Shown here: positions 27,653-36,196 of the stretch, one piece after another
Layout: the number at the start of each line of letters is the position of its first letter
Position numbering within the stretch: position 1 is the first letter of the stretch
DNA from: an uncultured Erysipelotrichaceae bacterium
Lineage (GTDB): Bacteria; Bacillota_I; Bacilli_A; RF39; UBA660
Assembly (NCBI GenBank): GCA_902768065.1
Contig: CACXJP010000002.1
Coordinates: 1 to 64,000 of the forward strand
Reading direction: 5' to 3'
DNA length: 64,000 nucleotides
Made by a program: the position numbers and the translations under genes
The notes under the pieces: model-generated
What the model was told of the DNA's origin: nothing
The model's database searches: none
The model's input: only the letters and a program-made list of their open reading frames with translations

Positions 27653-28408
27653 TTACCACCCCATCTTAATTAAGAAGTCAGATAATTTTTGATGACGTTC
27701 TTTATCATTTGGAATATATTTTCCTAAATTACATTCACCAACTATTTCACCATCTTTTAGGTAAATAATTCTATTTCCTCTTCTTGCACTTTTAATATCA
27801 TGTGTAACCATAACAATAGATTGTCCTTTGTTATTAAATTCTGTTAGAGTATCTAAAACATCTTTTCCAGTTTTAGAGTTAAGTGCTCCTGTTGGTTCAT
27901 CTGCAAAAACAAGTTTAGGATTATTAATTAAAGCTCTTGCTATTCCTACTCTTTGAGCTTCTCCACCAGATAATTGTGTTGGAAATTTAGTCCATAATTC
28001 TTCTTTTATATCTACTTTCTTTAATATTTCTTTAGCATTCTTTACTACTTCTTTTTTATTATTATTAACAAGAAGTCCTGATACTAACACATTATCAAGT
28101 ACACTCATAGAATCTATTAAATAAGTCTGTTGAAATACAAATCCACAGTTTTTTCTTCTAAATTGAGCTAATTTATCAATAGTCATTTTAGTTATTTCTT
28201 TATTATTAAATGATATTTGACCTAATGTAGGTTTATCCATACCTGATAGTGTATATAAAAGTGTCGATTTACCTGCTCCTGATGCTCCCATTATAATTGT
28301 ATAATCACCTTCATATATTTCTAAATCTATATTTTTAAGTACATGTTGTTGTAATCCACCATTTGAAAATGTTTTACATAATTTTTTTGTTTCTATTATA
28401 TTTCCCAT
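27653..28408 (-). CDS. ABC transporter ATP-binding protein (LolD/MacB/BceA class)
   Basis: 251 residues. Walker A GASGAGKST near residue 44, Q-loop FVFQQ near 93, signature LSGGEAQRVGIARAL near 145, Walker B LVFADEPTGALNSKTG with the class-typical insertion, and the H-loop MVTHD near 200. This is the MacB/LolD/Bce class that drives FtsX-type permeases. The ATG at 28408 sits behind AGGGAGAG; an upstream ATG at 28435 overlaps the -10 box and is rejected. Confidence 0.92.
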   Translation of the reverse strand: MGNIIETKKLCKTFSNGGLQQHVLKNIDLEIYEGDYTIIMGASGAGKSTLLYTLSGMDKPTLGQISFNNKEITKMTIDKLAQFRRKNCGFVFQQTYLIDSMSVLDNVLVSGLLVNNNKKEVVKNAKEILKKVDIKEELWTKFPTQLSGGEAQRVGIARALINNPKLVFADEPTGALNSKTGKDVLDTLTEFNNKGQSIVMVTHDIKSARRGNRIIYLKDGEIVGECNLGKYIPNDKERHQKLSDFLIKMGW

Positions 28409-28433
28409 AAAACTCTCTCCCTTTACAACATAC

Positions 28434-28488
28434 ATAGTACGCTATTTTTTCTTAAATAACTTTAATTAATTCTTAAATATTTCTTAAA
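28434..28488 (-). promoter_or_regulatory. OmpR-type response-regulator box and promoter of the ABC genes
   Basis: Three direct repeats of TTTAAGAA on the minus strand lie at 28481-28488, 28470-28477 and 28449-28456. The first two are spaced 11 bases apart, one helical turn, as for OmpR-family dimers; the third is 21 bases further. A -10 box TACTAT (28434-28439) follows, with no good -35 (AAGTTA), the usual picture of an activated promoter. The upstream repeat overlaps the kinase stop codon. Confidence 0.7.
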
Positions 28489-29734
28489 TAATACGAATAT
28501 AAATAGTTACAATAAACCCTGGATTAGCATTACTAAACTCTAATTTACCATTCATATTATCCATAAAATAATTAGCTAGATGAAGTCCTAATCCTGCGCC
28601 ATCTTTGTCTTTTACATCTCTTCCTCTTTTATATTTTTCTTTTAATAAAGGTAAATCTAATTCATTTACTCCATTACCATAATCTCTAAAACTAATAATT
28701 AAGTATTCTTCTTCTTTTTCTATATTAATATCTATCTTTGTATTAGCATATTTATATGAATTATTAATTATATTATCTAATGTTTGTTGCATACGTATTT
28801 TATCTATATAAATATTACAATTAGGAACCTTATAATCATTTAGTTTATTTAGATAGTCAGCATTTTTAACTAAATTATTTAAAATATCAGAACTATAATT
28901 AGAAGGATTTACATCAATCTCTGTTATATCATTAATACTAGAATTAAATAAATTATCTACTAATATTTTTATTTGATCTGTTTTTATATTTATTTGATTA
29001 AAATAATTTTTAATATCTTTATCTTTTGTTTTTTCATAACCTATTTCTGATGTTGATTTAATAGAAGCAATTGGTGTTTTTATATCATGAGATAATTTAG
29101 ATACCATTTCTTTTTTAGCATCATTTGCATTTTTTTCATTTATTCTAGCTTTTTTTAGTTCACTTCTCATTAAATCAAATGCTTCAGTAAATCCTCCAAA
29201 TACATGTTTTTTATCCATATATAATGGAATATCTAAATTACCATCTGCTACTCTTACTGCAAATTTATTTAGATCATTAAATGGTTTTATAATATTTCTA
29301 TTTATATATATTGAATATATTATTAATAAAAGTATTTGAATTATAAACATTATAAATACAGTAATAAATATATAATTCTTATAATTATTTATTAATTCAT
29401 TAGTATTATTTTTTATAAGTATTTTACCTACTACTATATCATTAATTTTTAAATCAAGAATAATGTCATTATTCTTAATTGCATCATTTAAAGAATTAGA
29501 TTCAGATTGTTTTGTCTTATATATTAATTTATCATTAGTATCAATTATTGAATAATCTAATATTTTACAATAATTATCTTCATCATTATAATTTTCCTCT
29601 ACTTCTTTTACACATTCATTTACTTTTACTATATCTTGGTTAACGCTTTCTATTCTTTCACATAAAAATGTACATATAAATATTTCCATAAGAAAAGTAA
29701 AAATAAATAAGATTATAATTGTTTTTCTTCTCAT
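28484..29734 (-). CDS. Membrane sensor histidine kinase
   Basis: 416 residues. Two membrane helices (about 5-25 and 120-145) enclose an outer sensor domain of about 95 residues; a HAMP-like linker (NLDIPLYMDK) precedes the HisKA box KLSHDIKTPIASI near residue 215. Then come N-box NIINNSYKYA, and G-boxes DYGNGV and GAGLGLHLANYFM. It should phosphorylate the regulator encoded just upstream, with which its ATG overlaps (ATGA). The periplasm-sized sensor loop distinguishes it from the intramembrane-sensing BceS kinases. Ligand unknown. Confidence 0.9.
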   Translation of the reverse strand: MRRKTIIILFIFTFLMEIFICTFLCERIESVNQDIVKVNECVKEVEENYNDEDNYCKILDYSIIDTNDKLIYKTKQSESNSLNDAIKNNDIILDLKINDIVVGKILIKNNTNELINNYKNYIFITVFIMFIIQILLLIIYSIYINRNIIKPFNDLNKFAVRVADGNLDIPLYMDKKHVFGGFTEAFDLMRSELKKARINEKNANDAKKEMVSKLSHDIKTPIASIKSTSEIGYEKTKDKDIKNYFNQINIKTDQIKILVDNLFNSSINDITEIDVNPSNYSSDILNNLVKNADYLNKLNDYKVPNCNIYIDKIRMQQTLDNIINNSYKYANTKIDINIEKEEEYLIISFRDYGNGVNELDLPLLKEKYKRGRDVKDKDGAGLGLHLANYFMDNMNGKLEFSNANPGFIVTIYIRII

Positions 29735-30411
29735 TTACTTTCACCTTCAAACTTATATCCTTCTTTCCAAACGGTAGTAATATATTTTGGATTATTTGGA
29801 TCTATTTCAATTGCTTCCCTTATTTTTCTTATGTGAACATTAAGTGTTCCATCTCCTGTAAATTTATCTTGCCAAACATTATCAAATAGTTCATCTTTTG
29901 TAACTAATCTATTTGAATTATTTATTAAATATGTTAATAATTTATATTCTAAACTAGTTAGTTTAACTAAATTATCTTTTAAATATACTTCTTTATTTTG
30001 AAAGTCAACTCTTAAATTACCATCATTAAATTCTTTTAGGTCTTCCTTTTTAAATCTTTTTAACATTACTTTTACTTTCGCAAGTAAAACTCCAAGTGAA
30101 TATGGTTTTTCTATATAATCATCCCCACCTATATTTAAAGCAATTATTTTATCATCATCTGTATTTCTTGCTGATATAAATAAAATAGGAATATCTTTTT
30201 CTTTACGTAATTGCTTACATAAATCAAAACCCGATCCATCTTGTAGATTAATATCTAAAAGTATTAGTGATGCATCATTACTTTCAAAAAAAGCATTACA
30301 CTCACTTTTACTATAACAGGCATATGTATTAATGTTAAACATATTTAAATATTCACAAGTATTATCCGCAAGTTCTTTTTCATCATCTACTATTAGACAA
30401 TCATATTTCAT
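29731..30411 (-). CDS. OmpR-family response regulator
   Basis: 226 residues. Receiver domain with the acidic pocket DDEKE, phospho-acceptor Asp in LILLDINLQDGSG near residue 52, Thr/Ser switch in ILFISARN and Lys in YIEKPYS. C-terminal winged helix with LTSLEYKLLTYLINN and GTLNVHIRKIREAIE. The three TTTAAGAA repeats before the ABC genes are its obvious candidate binding site. The ATG overlaps the preceding stop (ATGA). Confidence 0.93.
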   Translation of the reverse strand: MKYDCLIVDDEKELADNTCEYLNMFNINTYACYSKSECNAFFESNDASLILLDINLQDGSGFDLCKQLRKEKDIPILFISARNTDDDKIIALNIGGDDYIEKPYSLGVLLAKVKVMLKRFKKEDLKEFNDGNLRVDFQNKEVYLKDNLVKLTSLEYKLLTYLINNSNRLVTKDELFDNVWQDKFTGDGTLNVHIRKIREAIEIDPNNPKYITTVWKEGYKFEGESK

Positions 30412-30992
30412 AGAATCACTCCCTTAAAATTACATTTTTTTATTAATACATTACTAACAGCAATTACTGTGCAAGAATAAATTAATACAAATAATGAATC
30501 AGAAAAATTTAATAATTTCAATTCATTTGCATAGAGAATACTATTCATAGCAAAATGAAAAATTATACTAACGATAAGAAACCTTATATTCTTTTCTTTT
30601 AAAGAAATAAAATCAAAATAAGTTAAACAAAGAAGTGCAACTAATGATATCAGTCGAGATATAATTAATAGTAGTCCACTACCAAAACTAGATATTAGAA
30701 CAATTGAACTTCCTATATCAAAAACTGTATGAAATATTCCTCTACCGAGACCAAACCATTTTGGTAAAAATTTATTATGATCTTTTTTATATACATTTTT
30801 CATTACAAAATAATAACCGCATTCTTCAGAAATTGCTTGTATAATTCCAACAATGATGCATAAAACAATCAAATGATTATTAAAAATTGTTTTTAATGGC
30901 GAATATATCAATATTGCTTGTATAGGTTGTGGTAATAACAATCCAAACGTTACTAAACTAATAACTCCTAAAAAAAAGTATTTTTTATTCAT
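30408..30992 (-). CDS. Polytopic membrane protein, likely glutamic-type intramembrane protease (CPBP/YhfC-like)
   Basis: 194 residues with about six hydrophobic segments. The stretch ISEECGYYFVMKNVYK (paired Glu, near residue 52) followed by WFGLGRGIFHTVFDIG (His, Asp) and later FHFAMNSIL resembles the Glu-Glu...His...His active site of CPBP/YhfC proteases. Such proteases accompany bacteriocin-immunity and peptide-resistance loci. It heads the operon and overlaps the regulator gene. The ATG at 30992 follows GAGG; an upstream GTG is too close to it. Confidence 0.6.
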   Translation of the reverse strand: MNKKYFFLGVISLVTFGLLLPQPIQAILIYSPLKTIFNNHLIVLCIIVGIIQAISEECGYYFVMKNVYKKDHNKFLPKWFGLGRGIFHTVFDIGSSIVLISSFGSGLLLIISRLISLVALLCLTYFDFISLKEKNIRFLIVSIIFHFAMNSILYANELKLLNFSDSLFVLIYSCTVIAVSNVLIKKCNFKGVIL

Positions 30993-31149
30993 TTTTATCA
31001 CGCCTCATAACCATTATAACATATTATCCTTAAAACTTATCTCACTTTAAAAAATAGAAATAAATTTGGTTTGGATAGGTAGCTAGATGAATAAAACTCT
31101 ATATAAATATTAAAATTTTGTTTTTTTATAAAATAAGACAAAAAAAATG

Positions 31150-31177
31150 ATAGGCCATAAGGCCTATCTTCAGGGGG
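31150..31177. repeat. att-like core C with hairpin
   Basis: Hairpin ATAGGCC-ATAA-GGCCTAT at 31150-31167 directly followed by the core CTTCAGGGGG (31168-31177). The stem sequence differs from cores A and B, but stem position and core are kept, so the hairpin is conserved as a structure. On the minus strand it is followed by a T-run. Marks the border between the ABC segment and the mobilizable element. Confidence 0.75.
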
Positions 31178-31314
31178 AAATCTAAATATCAGTTCGTAAC
31201 AATTTAATAATTGGTCAAAGTCTTATAAAATAAGGCTTTTTCATTTTCTTAAATTTACTAAAGTTTATTAAAATAACTTTATTTTTTGCATTTAGTATCT
31301 GGTTTTGGTATCTG
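31168..31314. repeat. Element left-end sequence with GTATCTG arms, copy 2
   Basis: Aligns over its whole length with 25059-25205 with roughly a dozen differences. Contains the same CAGTTCGTAACAATTTA, the hairpin with T-run and two arm-like repeats, AGTATCTG (31294) and GGTATCTG (31307). Together with the repeats after the integrase gene it frames the element 31168-41350. Nothing else is seen in the gap 31002-31319 apart from the operon promoter (minus-strand TATAAT near 31020). Confidence 0.7.
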
Positions 31315-31319
31315 GAATT

Positions 31320-33374
31320 TTATATAGCCATTAATTCATCATACATTTCTCTTAGTGATTTAAAACTATATACAAAAATTGGTGGAACAATTCTTGATGA
31401 AGAATGATTAAACGAATTAATTATATATTTATATAAATTATAATAGTCATATAATGGGGTATCGGGTATTTTTTCTATTAAATCTCCCACTTCAGTATAT
31501 TCTTCCTGCACAATATCATATGCCTTTTTTTCCAATAATCTTCTTATTTTTAATCCAAACAGTATTTTGTAGATTAATATATAGCAAACATCATCTTTAG
31601 AAACTGGCACAATATTTCCAGAACTTGTTTTAACTTTAATATCTATATCGACGTACTCTTTTGAAATTTCGTCAAATAATAATGATACATTTTGTGATTC
31701 ATTATCTGTCAAATCAAAATAAAATATTTCATTGATATTACTATTCAATTCAGTTATTGTTATATCTTCTCTTACATGATCAATTGATTCAGATATTTTA
31801 TTATACAATTCTTCTACTTTATCTTTTACAATATTAAATTCACTATTACTATTATGCTTAAATAACAAACGTTCAACATTTATTTCATTTCTTAAAAGTG
31901 CAGCAAATGCAATTAATGAATACTTATCAACCATTTTATCACTAATTTTCAAAATAATTCCATAGTCATAAGGATTTATATCTATTTTTTTTAACAAATC
32001 ATATCCATCTTCAAATATTTTTATTTCTTTAGTTGAACCTATTTGATCCATCCAATAAATATTAAACTTTTTATATACTGATTTTAATGAATCATATAAG
32101 TCAAGAATATACATACTATGTGAAAAAATATCTATTGTATCAATATCATCAATATGTTCTTTTATCAATTTTGTTATTATTGCTATTGAATCTTGAACAT
32201 AAATATCATCATAGCTATCAAACGGATCATCAATAATTATATGTAAATTACCTTCTAAAACTTTTTGATGAACTAATATATCAAAATAAAGAAATTTAAA
32301 ATAATTTTGTTCTGATTTTGACATTTTATCATAATCGACTTGACTATTAACCACTTTTAACTTTCCATCTTTAATTTTTATGTCTATGTCAGAATTTTTA
32401 TATACAGAATGTTTTTTTAATTTGTTTTTTATATATTCATTAAGTTCATTATTCTCTGTTATCTTAAAGTCTTTTATTTTCTTTAATATTTCTTCCACTT
32501 TTTGTTTATTTTCCTTATATATTGAAATTTCTTTTTTTTCATACTGTTTGCTTAAATAGGCAATAATTGAACTTTCAACTTCTAAAACAAATTTCTTATT
32601 AAATTCTTCATATGATTCACACAACAATATTTCAGCCATTACGTTTTTTAACACATCACTTTTATTATCGAGGTAAAATAATATTGATAATTGTAATTCT
32701 TTTTCTATTGAACCATTTTCAACACTTTCTCTTATTTTATTCAAATTTTCTTGGTCAATAGTTGAAAAACAAACAGGACAATTCTTAAATTTTGTTGGTT
32801 CTTCATTTATTCTTTTTTGAATACTATAAACATCATAGTCAACAACTTTCTTTATATTTTCAGGAATTATTCTAATATTATCTTTATTTAATTTATCAAT
32901 TATTTCAAATATATTTAAATAAACATCTTTTGGCTTATACATATTTTTTATATCTTCTTCAAGATATAAGGGAGATAAATCATCACCATCATAAACAAAT
33001 GTATCATCATTAATATATTCACTTATTTTCTCAAATCCTTGAAAAGCTTTTTTCGTGTTAACTAAGCATAATTCTTTTAAATTATTCTTAATCGATAATT
33101 TTTCTTTATTCTTTCGCATTTCACTATGATATTTGTTATATTCTTGAGCCATTGGCATTACTTCAAACGAATTAATATCATCATTGTTTTGAATAACCAT
33201 ATCACTTAAAATATTATCATTAAATAAAAGTATTTTTTCACCAGATTTTTCATAATAATCTTTCATTGAAAAAGATATCTGCGTTTTACCTATTTTATTT
33301 GGTCCGTAAAATATATTATACTTCTTGTCTGAAGGTAAATTAACAATATAACCATTTTCTAAATTTAAAACCAT
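31320..33374 (-). CDS. Zinc-hook AAA/SMC-like ATPase (RloC/AAA_13-like defence candidate)
   Basis: 684 residues. Walker A YGPNKIGKTQIS lies near residue 23, a zinc-hook motif CPVC near 202 flanked by coiled-coil-like Lys/Glu-rich stretches, Walker B LHIIIDDPFDSYDD near 385, and a switch His in DIFSHSMYI near 425. The C-terminal 250 residues contain AALLRNEINVERLLFKH, an Arg...His helix that recalls HEPN ribonuclease motifs, but spacing is not canonical. The layout recalls RloC/PrrC-type anticodon nucleases. The ATG at 33374 has AAGGAAG upstream; the longer frame to 33428 has no site. It is cargo inserted just inside the element's left end. Confidence 0.65.
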   Translation of the reverse strand: MVLNLENGYIVNLPSDKKYNIFYGPNKIGKTQISFSMKDYYEKSGEKILLFNDNILSDMVIQNNDDINSFEVMPMAQEYNKYHSEMRKNKEKLSIKNNLKELCLVNTKKAFQGFEKISEYINDDTFVYDGDDLSPLYLEEDIKNMYKPKDVYLNIFEIIDKLNKDNIRIIPENIKKVVDYDVYSIQKRINEEPTKFKNCPVCFSTIDQENLNKIRESVENGSIEKELQLSILFYLDNKSDVLKNVMAEILLCESYEEFNKKFVLEVESSIIAYLSKQYEKKEISIYKENKQKVEEILKKIKDFKITENNELNEYIKNKLKKHSVYKNSDIDIKIKDGKLKVVNSQVDYDKMSKSEQNYFKFLYFDILVHQKVLEGNLHIIIDDPFDSYDDIYVQDSIAIITKLIKEHIDDIDTIDIFSHSMYILDLYDSLKSVYKKFNIYWMDQIGSTKEIKIFEDGYDLLKKIDINPYDYGIILKISDKMVDKYSLIAFAALLRNEINVERLLFKHNSNSEFNIVKDKVEELYNKISESIDHVREDITITELNSNINEIFYFDLTDNESQNVSLLFDEISKEYVDIDIKVKTSSGNIVPVSKDDVCYILIYKILFGLKIRRLLEKKAYDIVQEEYTEVGDLIEKIPDTPLYDYYNLYKYIINSFNHSSSRIVPPIFVYSFKSLREMYDELMAI

Positions 33375-33495
33375 ATTTTCCACTTCCTTACTACAATAAA
33401 AACGCCAATACAAAAACTTATAAAACATAAGCCTGTACTAGCGCTTCTTTTTTATATATTATATTATATCACAGTTTAAATTTTTTTCATACTCC

Positions 33496-33556
33496 ATGAC
33501 ACAATGACACATTGTTTGTGAGTACCCTACACGCATTTATAGTGTCATAGTGTCAT
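33496..33556. repeat. Long inverted repeat with conserved loop, copy 2
   Basis: Arms ATGACACAATGACAC (33496-33510) and GTGTCATAGTGTCAT (33542-33556) pair with one mismatch. The loop shares TTTGT, TACC, ACA and TTAT positions with the copy at 25216-25272. No T-run follows on the minus strand, so it is not simply a terminator. Confidence 0.6.
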
Positions 33557-33559
33557 TTG

Positions 33560-34621
33560 TTATTCATTATTTTGTAATTCTATTATTCTATTTACAATAT
33601 TTTTAATATTACCTATTTCTTTCTGATTTTTCATATTTTCTTTCATTGTAGTACTATTTTTATATGTGTTTTTTATTTGTTCTAGTAAATTATCTTTTAT
33701 TTTTTCATCTTCTAATATATTACAATAGCCTTTTGATTTAAAGTATTTAGCATTTTCTATTTGGTCTCCTCTACTTTGACTTAATGGTAGTGGTATTAAT
33801 AACATTGGTAGATTAAGTGATAGAAATTCAAATATTGAGTTAGCTCCTGCTCTTGATATAACCATGTCTGCAACCTTAAAAATATGTTTTAACTCATCTT
33901 TTACAAATTCAAATTGTATGTAATTATCTCTTTTTATATTTTTATTTACTGAATTTTTTCCGCATATATGTATCACATTAAAATCTTTTAATATTTCATC
34001 TATATTATCCCATATTGCTTCATTTATACTTCTTGCACCAAGGCTACCACCCATAACTAATATCGTAGGTTTATTATTATTAATATTACATATTTTTTTA
34101 CCTTTTTCTTTATTTCCAGTTTTTATTTCTTCTCTTACTAGTGCACCTACATATTCTCCTTTTTCTTTAAATTTATTATTTTTATCTTCAAATGTTAAGA
34201 ATATTTTTTTACAAAATGGAGATGCTAGTTTATTTGCAAGGCCTGCTGACAAATCCGATTCGTGTGCTACTACTGGTACATTATTTAATTTCGCACCTAT
34301 TACTACTGGAAGTGATACGAATCCACCTTTTGAAAAAACTATATTTGGATTAATCTTCTTTATTATTCTTTTCGATTCAATTACTCCATTAATAACTCTA
34401 AATGGATCTTTAAAATTTTCTATTGAAAAATATCTTCTAAGTTTTCCTGTAGAAATTTCATGATACTTTACATCTTTTATTTCTTTTATTATTTCTTTTT
34501 CCATTCCATTTTTTGAACCAATATAATGTACTTCATATCCTAGTTCAATAAAATGTGGAATAAGTGCAAGATTAAGAGATATGTGTCCTGCTGTACCTCC
34601 ACCAGTAAATATTATTTTCAT
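33560..34621 (-). CDS. murG: MurG-like UDP-GlcNAc:lipid I glycosyltransferase
   Basis: 353 residues, full family length. The N-terminal glycine loop GGGTAGHISLNLAL at residue 7, FSKGGFVSLPVVIGA near 95, VPVVAHESD near 114, GGSLGARSINE near 189 and the UDP-GlcNAc site ISRAGANSIFEFLSLNLP near 257 are all MurG signatures. MurG makes lipid II at the inner membrane face. Chromosomal murG normally sits in the division/cell-wall cluster; here it lies on a mobile island with NUDIX and transglutaminase genes, so it is probably an extra copy or a relative with another acceptor. Confidence 0.88.
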   Translation of the reverse strand: MKIIFTGGGTAGHISLNLALIPHFIELGYEVHYIGSKNGMEKEIIKEIKDVKYHEISTGKLRRYFSIENFKDPFRVINGVIESKRIIKKINPNIVFSKGGFVSLPVVIGAKLNNVPVVAHESDLSAGLANKLASPFCKKIFLTFEDKNNKFKEKGEYVGALVREEIKTGNKEKGKKICNINNNKPTILVMGGSLGARSINEAIWDNIDEILKDFNVIHICGKNSVNKNIKRDNYIQFEFVKDELKHIFKVADMVISRAGANSIFEFLSLNLPMLLIPLPLSQSRGDQIENAKYFKSKGYCNILEDEKIKDNLLEQIKNTYKNSTTMKENMKNQKEIGNIKNIVNRIIELQNNE

Positions 34622-34688
34622 CTAATCACCTATATTTCTTTTATTTAAACCATCAATACACATATTTATAGTGTATTTTATTCAAATA

Positions 34689-35186
34689 TTACTTTTTCAT
34701 TCCTTTGATATCTTCGTTGCACTCAGCCCAATCATAATTGATATTATGAGTAATTCCATTATAATTTTCTTGTTGGATTAATCTTTTAACTGTTTGTGGT
34801 CTTATATCAACATTTTCAATATCTTCAATTTGCACTATTTTAAATTTATCCCATCCATCATCTAAAGTTTTTATTTCATCAAATGATTCTATTTCTGCAT
34901 AAAATACAAACTCTAACATATGAAATTTTGTATCTTCAACAATATTTTCTTCTATTGAGATTAATCTATAATCTAGTGTTATTCCTAATTCTTCTTGCAT
35001 TTCTCTATATATTGCATCTAGTGAGTTTTCTAATATTTCTAATCTACCACCAGGTAATAGAAAAGCCTCATGATCTTTTACTGCTCTCATGTTAGTCAAA
35101 ATTACATTTCTATGTTCTTTATCTTTTATTATACAAGAACTTCTTACATTAAATTTAAAATCATCTTTTTCAAACTTTATATCCAT
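34689..35186 (-). CDS. NUDIX hydrolase
   Basis: 165 residues. The Nudix box is complete: GGRLEILENSLDAIYREM followed by QEELGI near residue 53, giving G-x5-E-x7-RE-x2-EE-x-G. It hydrolyses nucleoside diphosphates linked to another moiety; the substrate is not predictable. The ATG at 35186 lies nine bases after AGGAG; the ATG nine bases upstream is too close to it. Middle gene of the transglutaminase-NUDIX-MurG unit. Confidence 0.87.
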   Translation of the reverse strand: MDIKFEKDDFKFNVRSSCIIKDKEHRNVILTNMRAVKDHEAFLLPGGRLEILENSLDAIYREMQEELGITLDYRLISIEENIVEDTKFHMLEFVFYAEIESFDEIKTLDDGWDKFKIVQIEDIENVDIRPQTVKRLIQQENYNGITHNINYDWAECNEDIKGMKK

Positions 35187-35205
35187 TATTATCATTCTCC
35201 TTTTA

Positions 35206-36081
35206 TTAATTCAATCCGCCAGCCATTATCCTATATTTTATATTTGTATCCCATATGTTAGTCAGTTCATCAAAATTTTCATCTGGGAATAACATCAGAT
35301 GTGCTAATTCGTCTAATTCTTTTAATTCTTCTTCAGTTAAATTAAAGTTTTTTTCTAAAACATATCTAGGTACAAAATCAAAAATTATTTCATCATTCAT
35401 TAATGAATGAAAATCATAGAATAGTGCTCTTATTGCAGCAGGTAATCCGATAGTTACTGGATCTGAGGCATATAATATATTTTTATCTTCCATCTTTTTA
35501 TTTCTTAGGCTTAAATAAGCTTCCGCACCTAATAGAAATCTATCTCTTGGTATATCATTTAAATCAAACTCTATTTTGGTATCTCCCCATTGATTATCAG
35601 CATCAACTAATACCCATCTATTTTTTTCATAACTATAGTATTCTGTAATCCAATGATCATAATATATACCATCATGTCTTAAATATTCTGCAAATCCACT
35701 TCTTACACGAGTTGGTATTCCTTTTGCTTTTAAGATTGATGCAAGTAGTACTGCTTCACCTCTACATGTAACGTGAATTTTATCTTCTACTTTTCTATCT
35801 ACACTATAATTCGTATCTCTTCTTAATAATTCAGCTAACATAGATTGTGCTGTTGGAAATATATCATCTTCAAAAACTATACTTGTTTTTGGGACTTGTT
35901 TTAAATCATCCCACCAGCCATCTTGTAAATTATTCCATATTATTATTGGATGTATTATTTGCATTCTTTGTAATTTTGCTAATTCTTTAATATCATTTGG
36001 CAATTTCATTGCGAATTCTTTATATAATCCTAAGTCAGTATATGGACTTGTTTTTTTATAAAAATCTAATATTTTATTCAT
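35206..36081 (-). CDS. Transglutaminase-like cysteine peptidase-fold protein
   Basis: 291 residues, no signal peptide. The core triad is visible: Cys in VTCRGEAVLLASILKAKG near residue 103, His in YYDHWITEYY near 142, Asp in WVLVDADNQWG near 158. The spacing fits the transglutaminase-like superfamily. The absence of an export signal suggests an intracellular protease or amidase/transamidase. First gene of the operon; promoter and twin palindromes lie 45-110 bases upstream. Confidence 0.83.
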   Translation of the reverse strand: MNKILDFYKKTSPYTDLGLYKEFAMKLPNDIKELAKLQRMQIIHPIIIWNNLQDGWWDDLKQVPKTSIVFEDDIFPTAQSMLAELLRRDTNYSVDRKVEDKIHVTCRGEAVLLASILKAKGIPTRVRSGFAEYLRHDGIYYDHWITEYYSYEKNRWVLVDADNQWGDTKIEFDLNDIPRDRFLLGAEAYLSLRNKKMEDKNILYASDPVTIGLPAAIRALFYDFHSLMNDEIIFDFVPRYVLEKNFNLTEEELKELDELAHLMLFPDENFDELTNIWDTNIKYRIMAGGLN

Positions 36082-36125
36082 ATCAAATACCTCTCTCTAA
36101 CTAATTATTATCTATTTTCATATAG

Positions 36126-36189
36126 AACGAATTTTTAAACTTTTTCGTTTCACAAAATTATATAAAACGAATTTTTGTTATTTTTCGTT
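36126..36189 (-). promoter_or_regulatory. Twin palindromic operators around the transglutaminase operon promoter
   Basis: Two 24-base inverted repeats, AACGAATTTTTAAACTTTTTCGTT-like (36126-36149) and its near copy at 36166-36189, differ only in the 4 central bases: arms AACGAAAAA / AAAAATTCGTT on the minus strand. Centres are 40 bases apart, about four helical turns, so the same protein could bind both on one face and loop. A minus-strand TATAAT (36157-36162) lies between them. Confidence 0.7.
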
Positions 36190-36196
36190 GTATAAA

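Noticed and set aside
25309..28408. Naming the ABC genes bceAB
   Set aside because: The permease has two anchor/outer-domain/FtsX units and the kinase has an outer sensor loop, both unlike the canonical Bce module.
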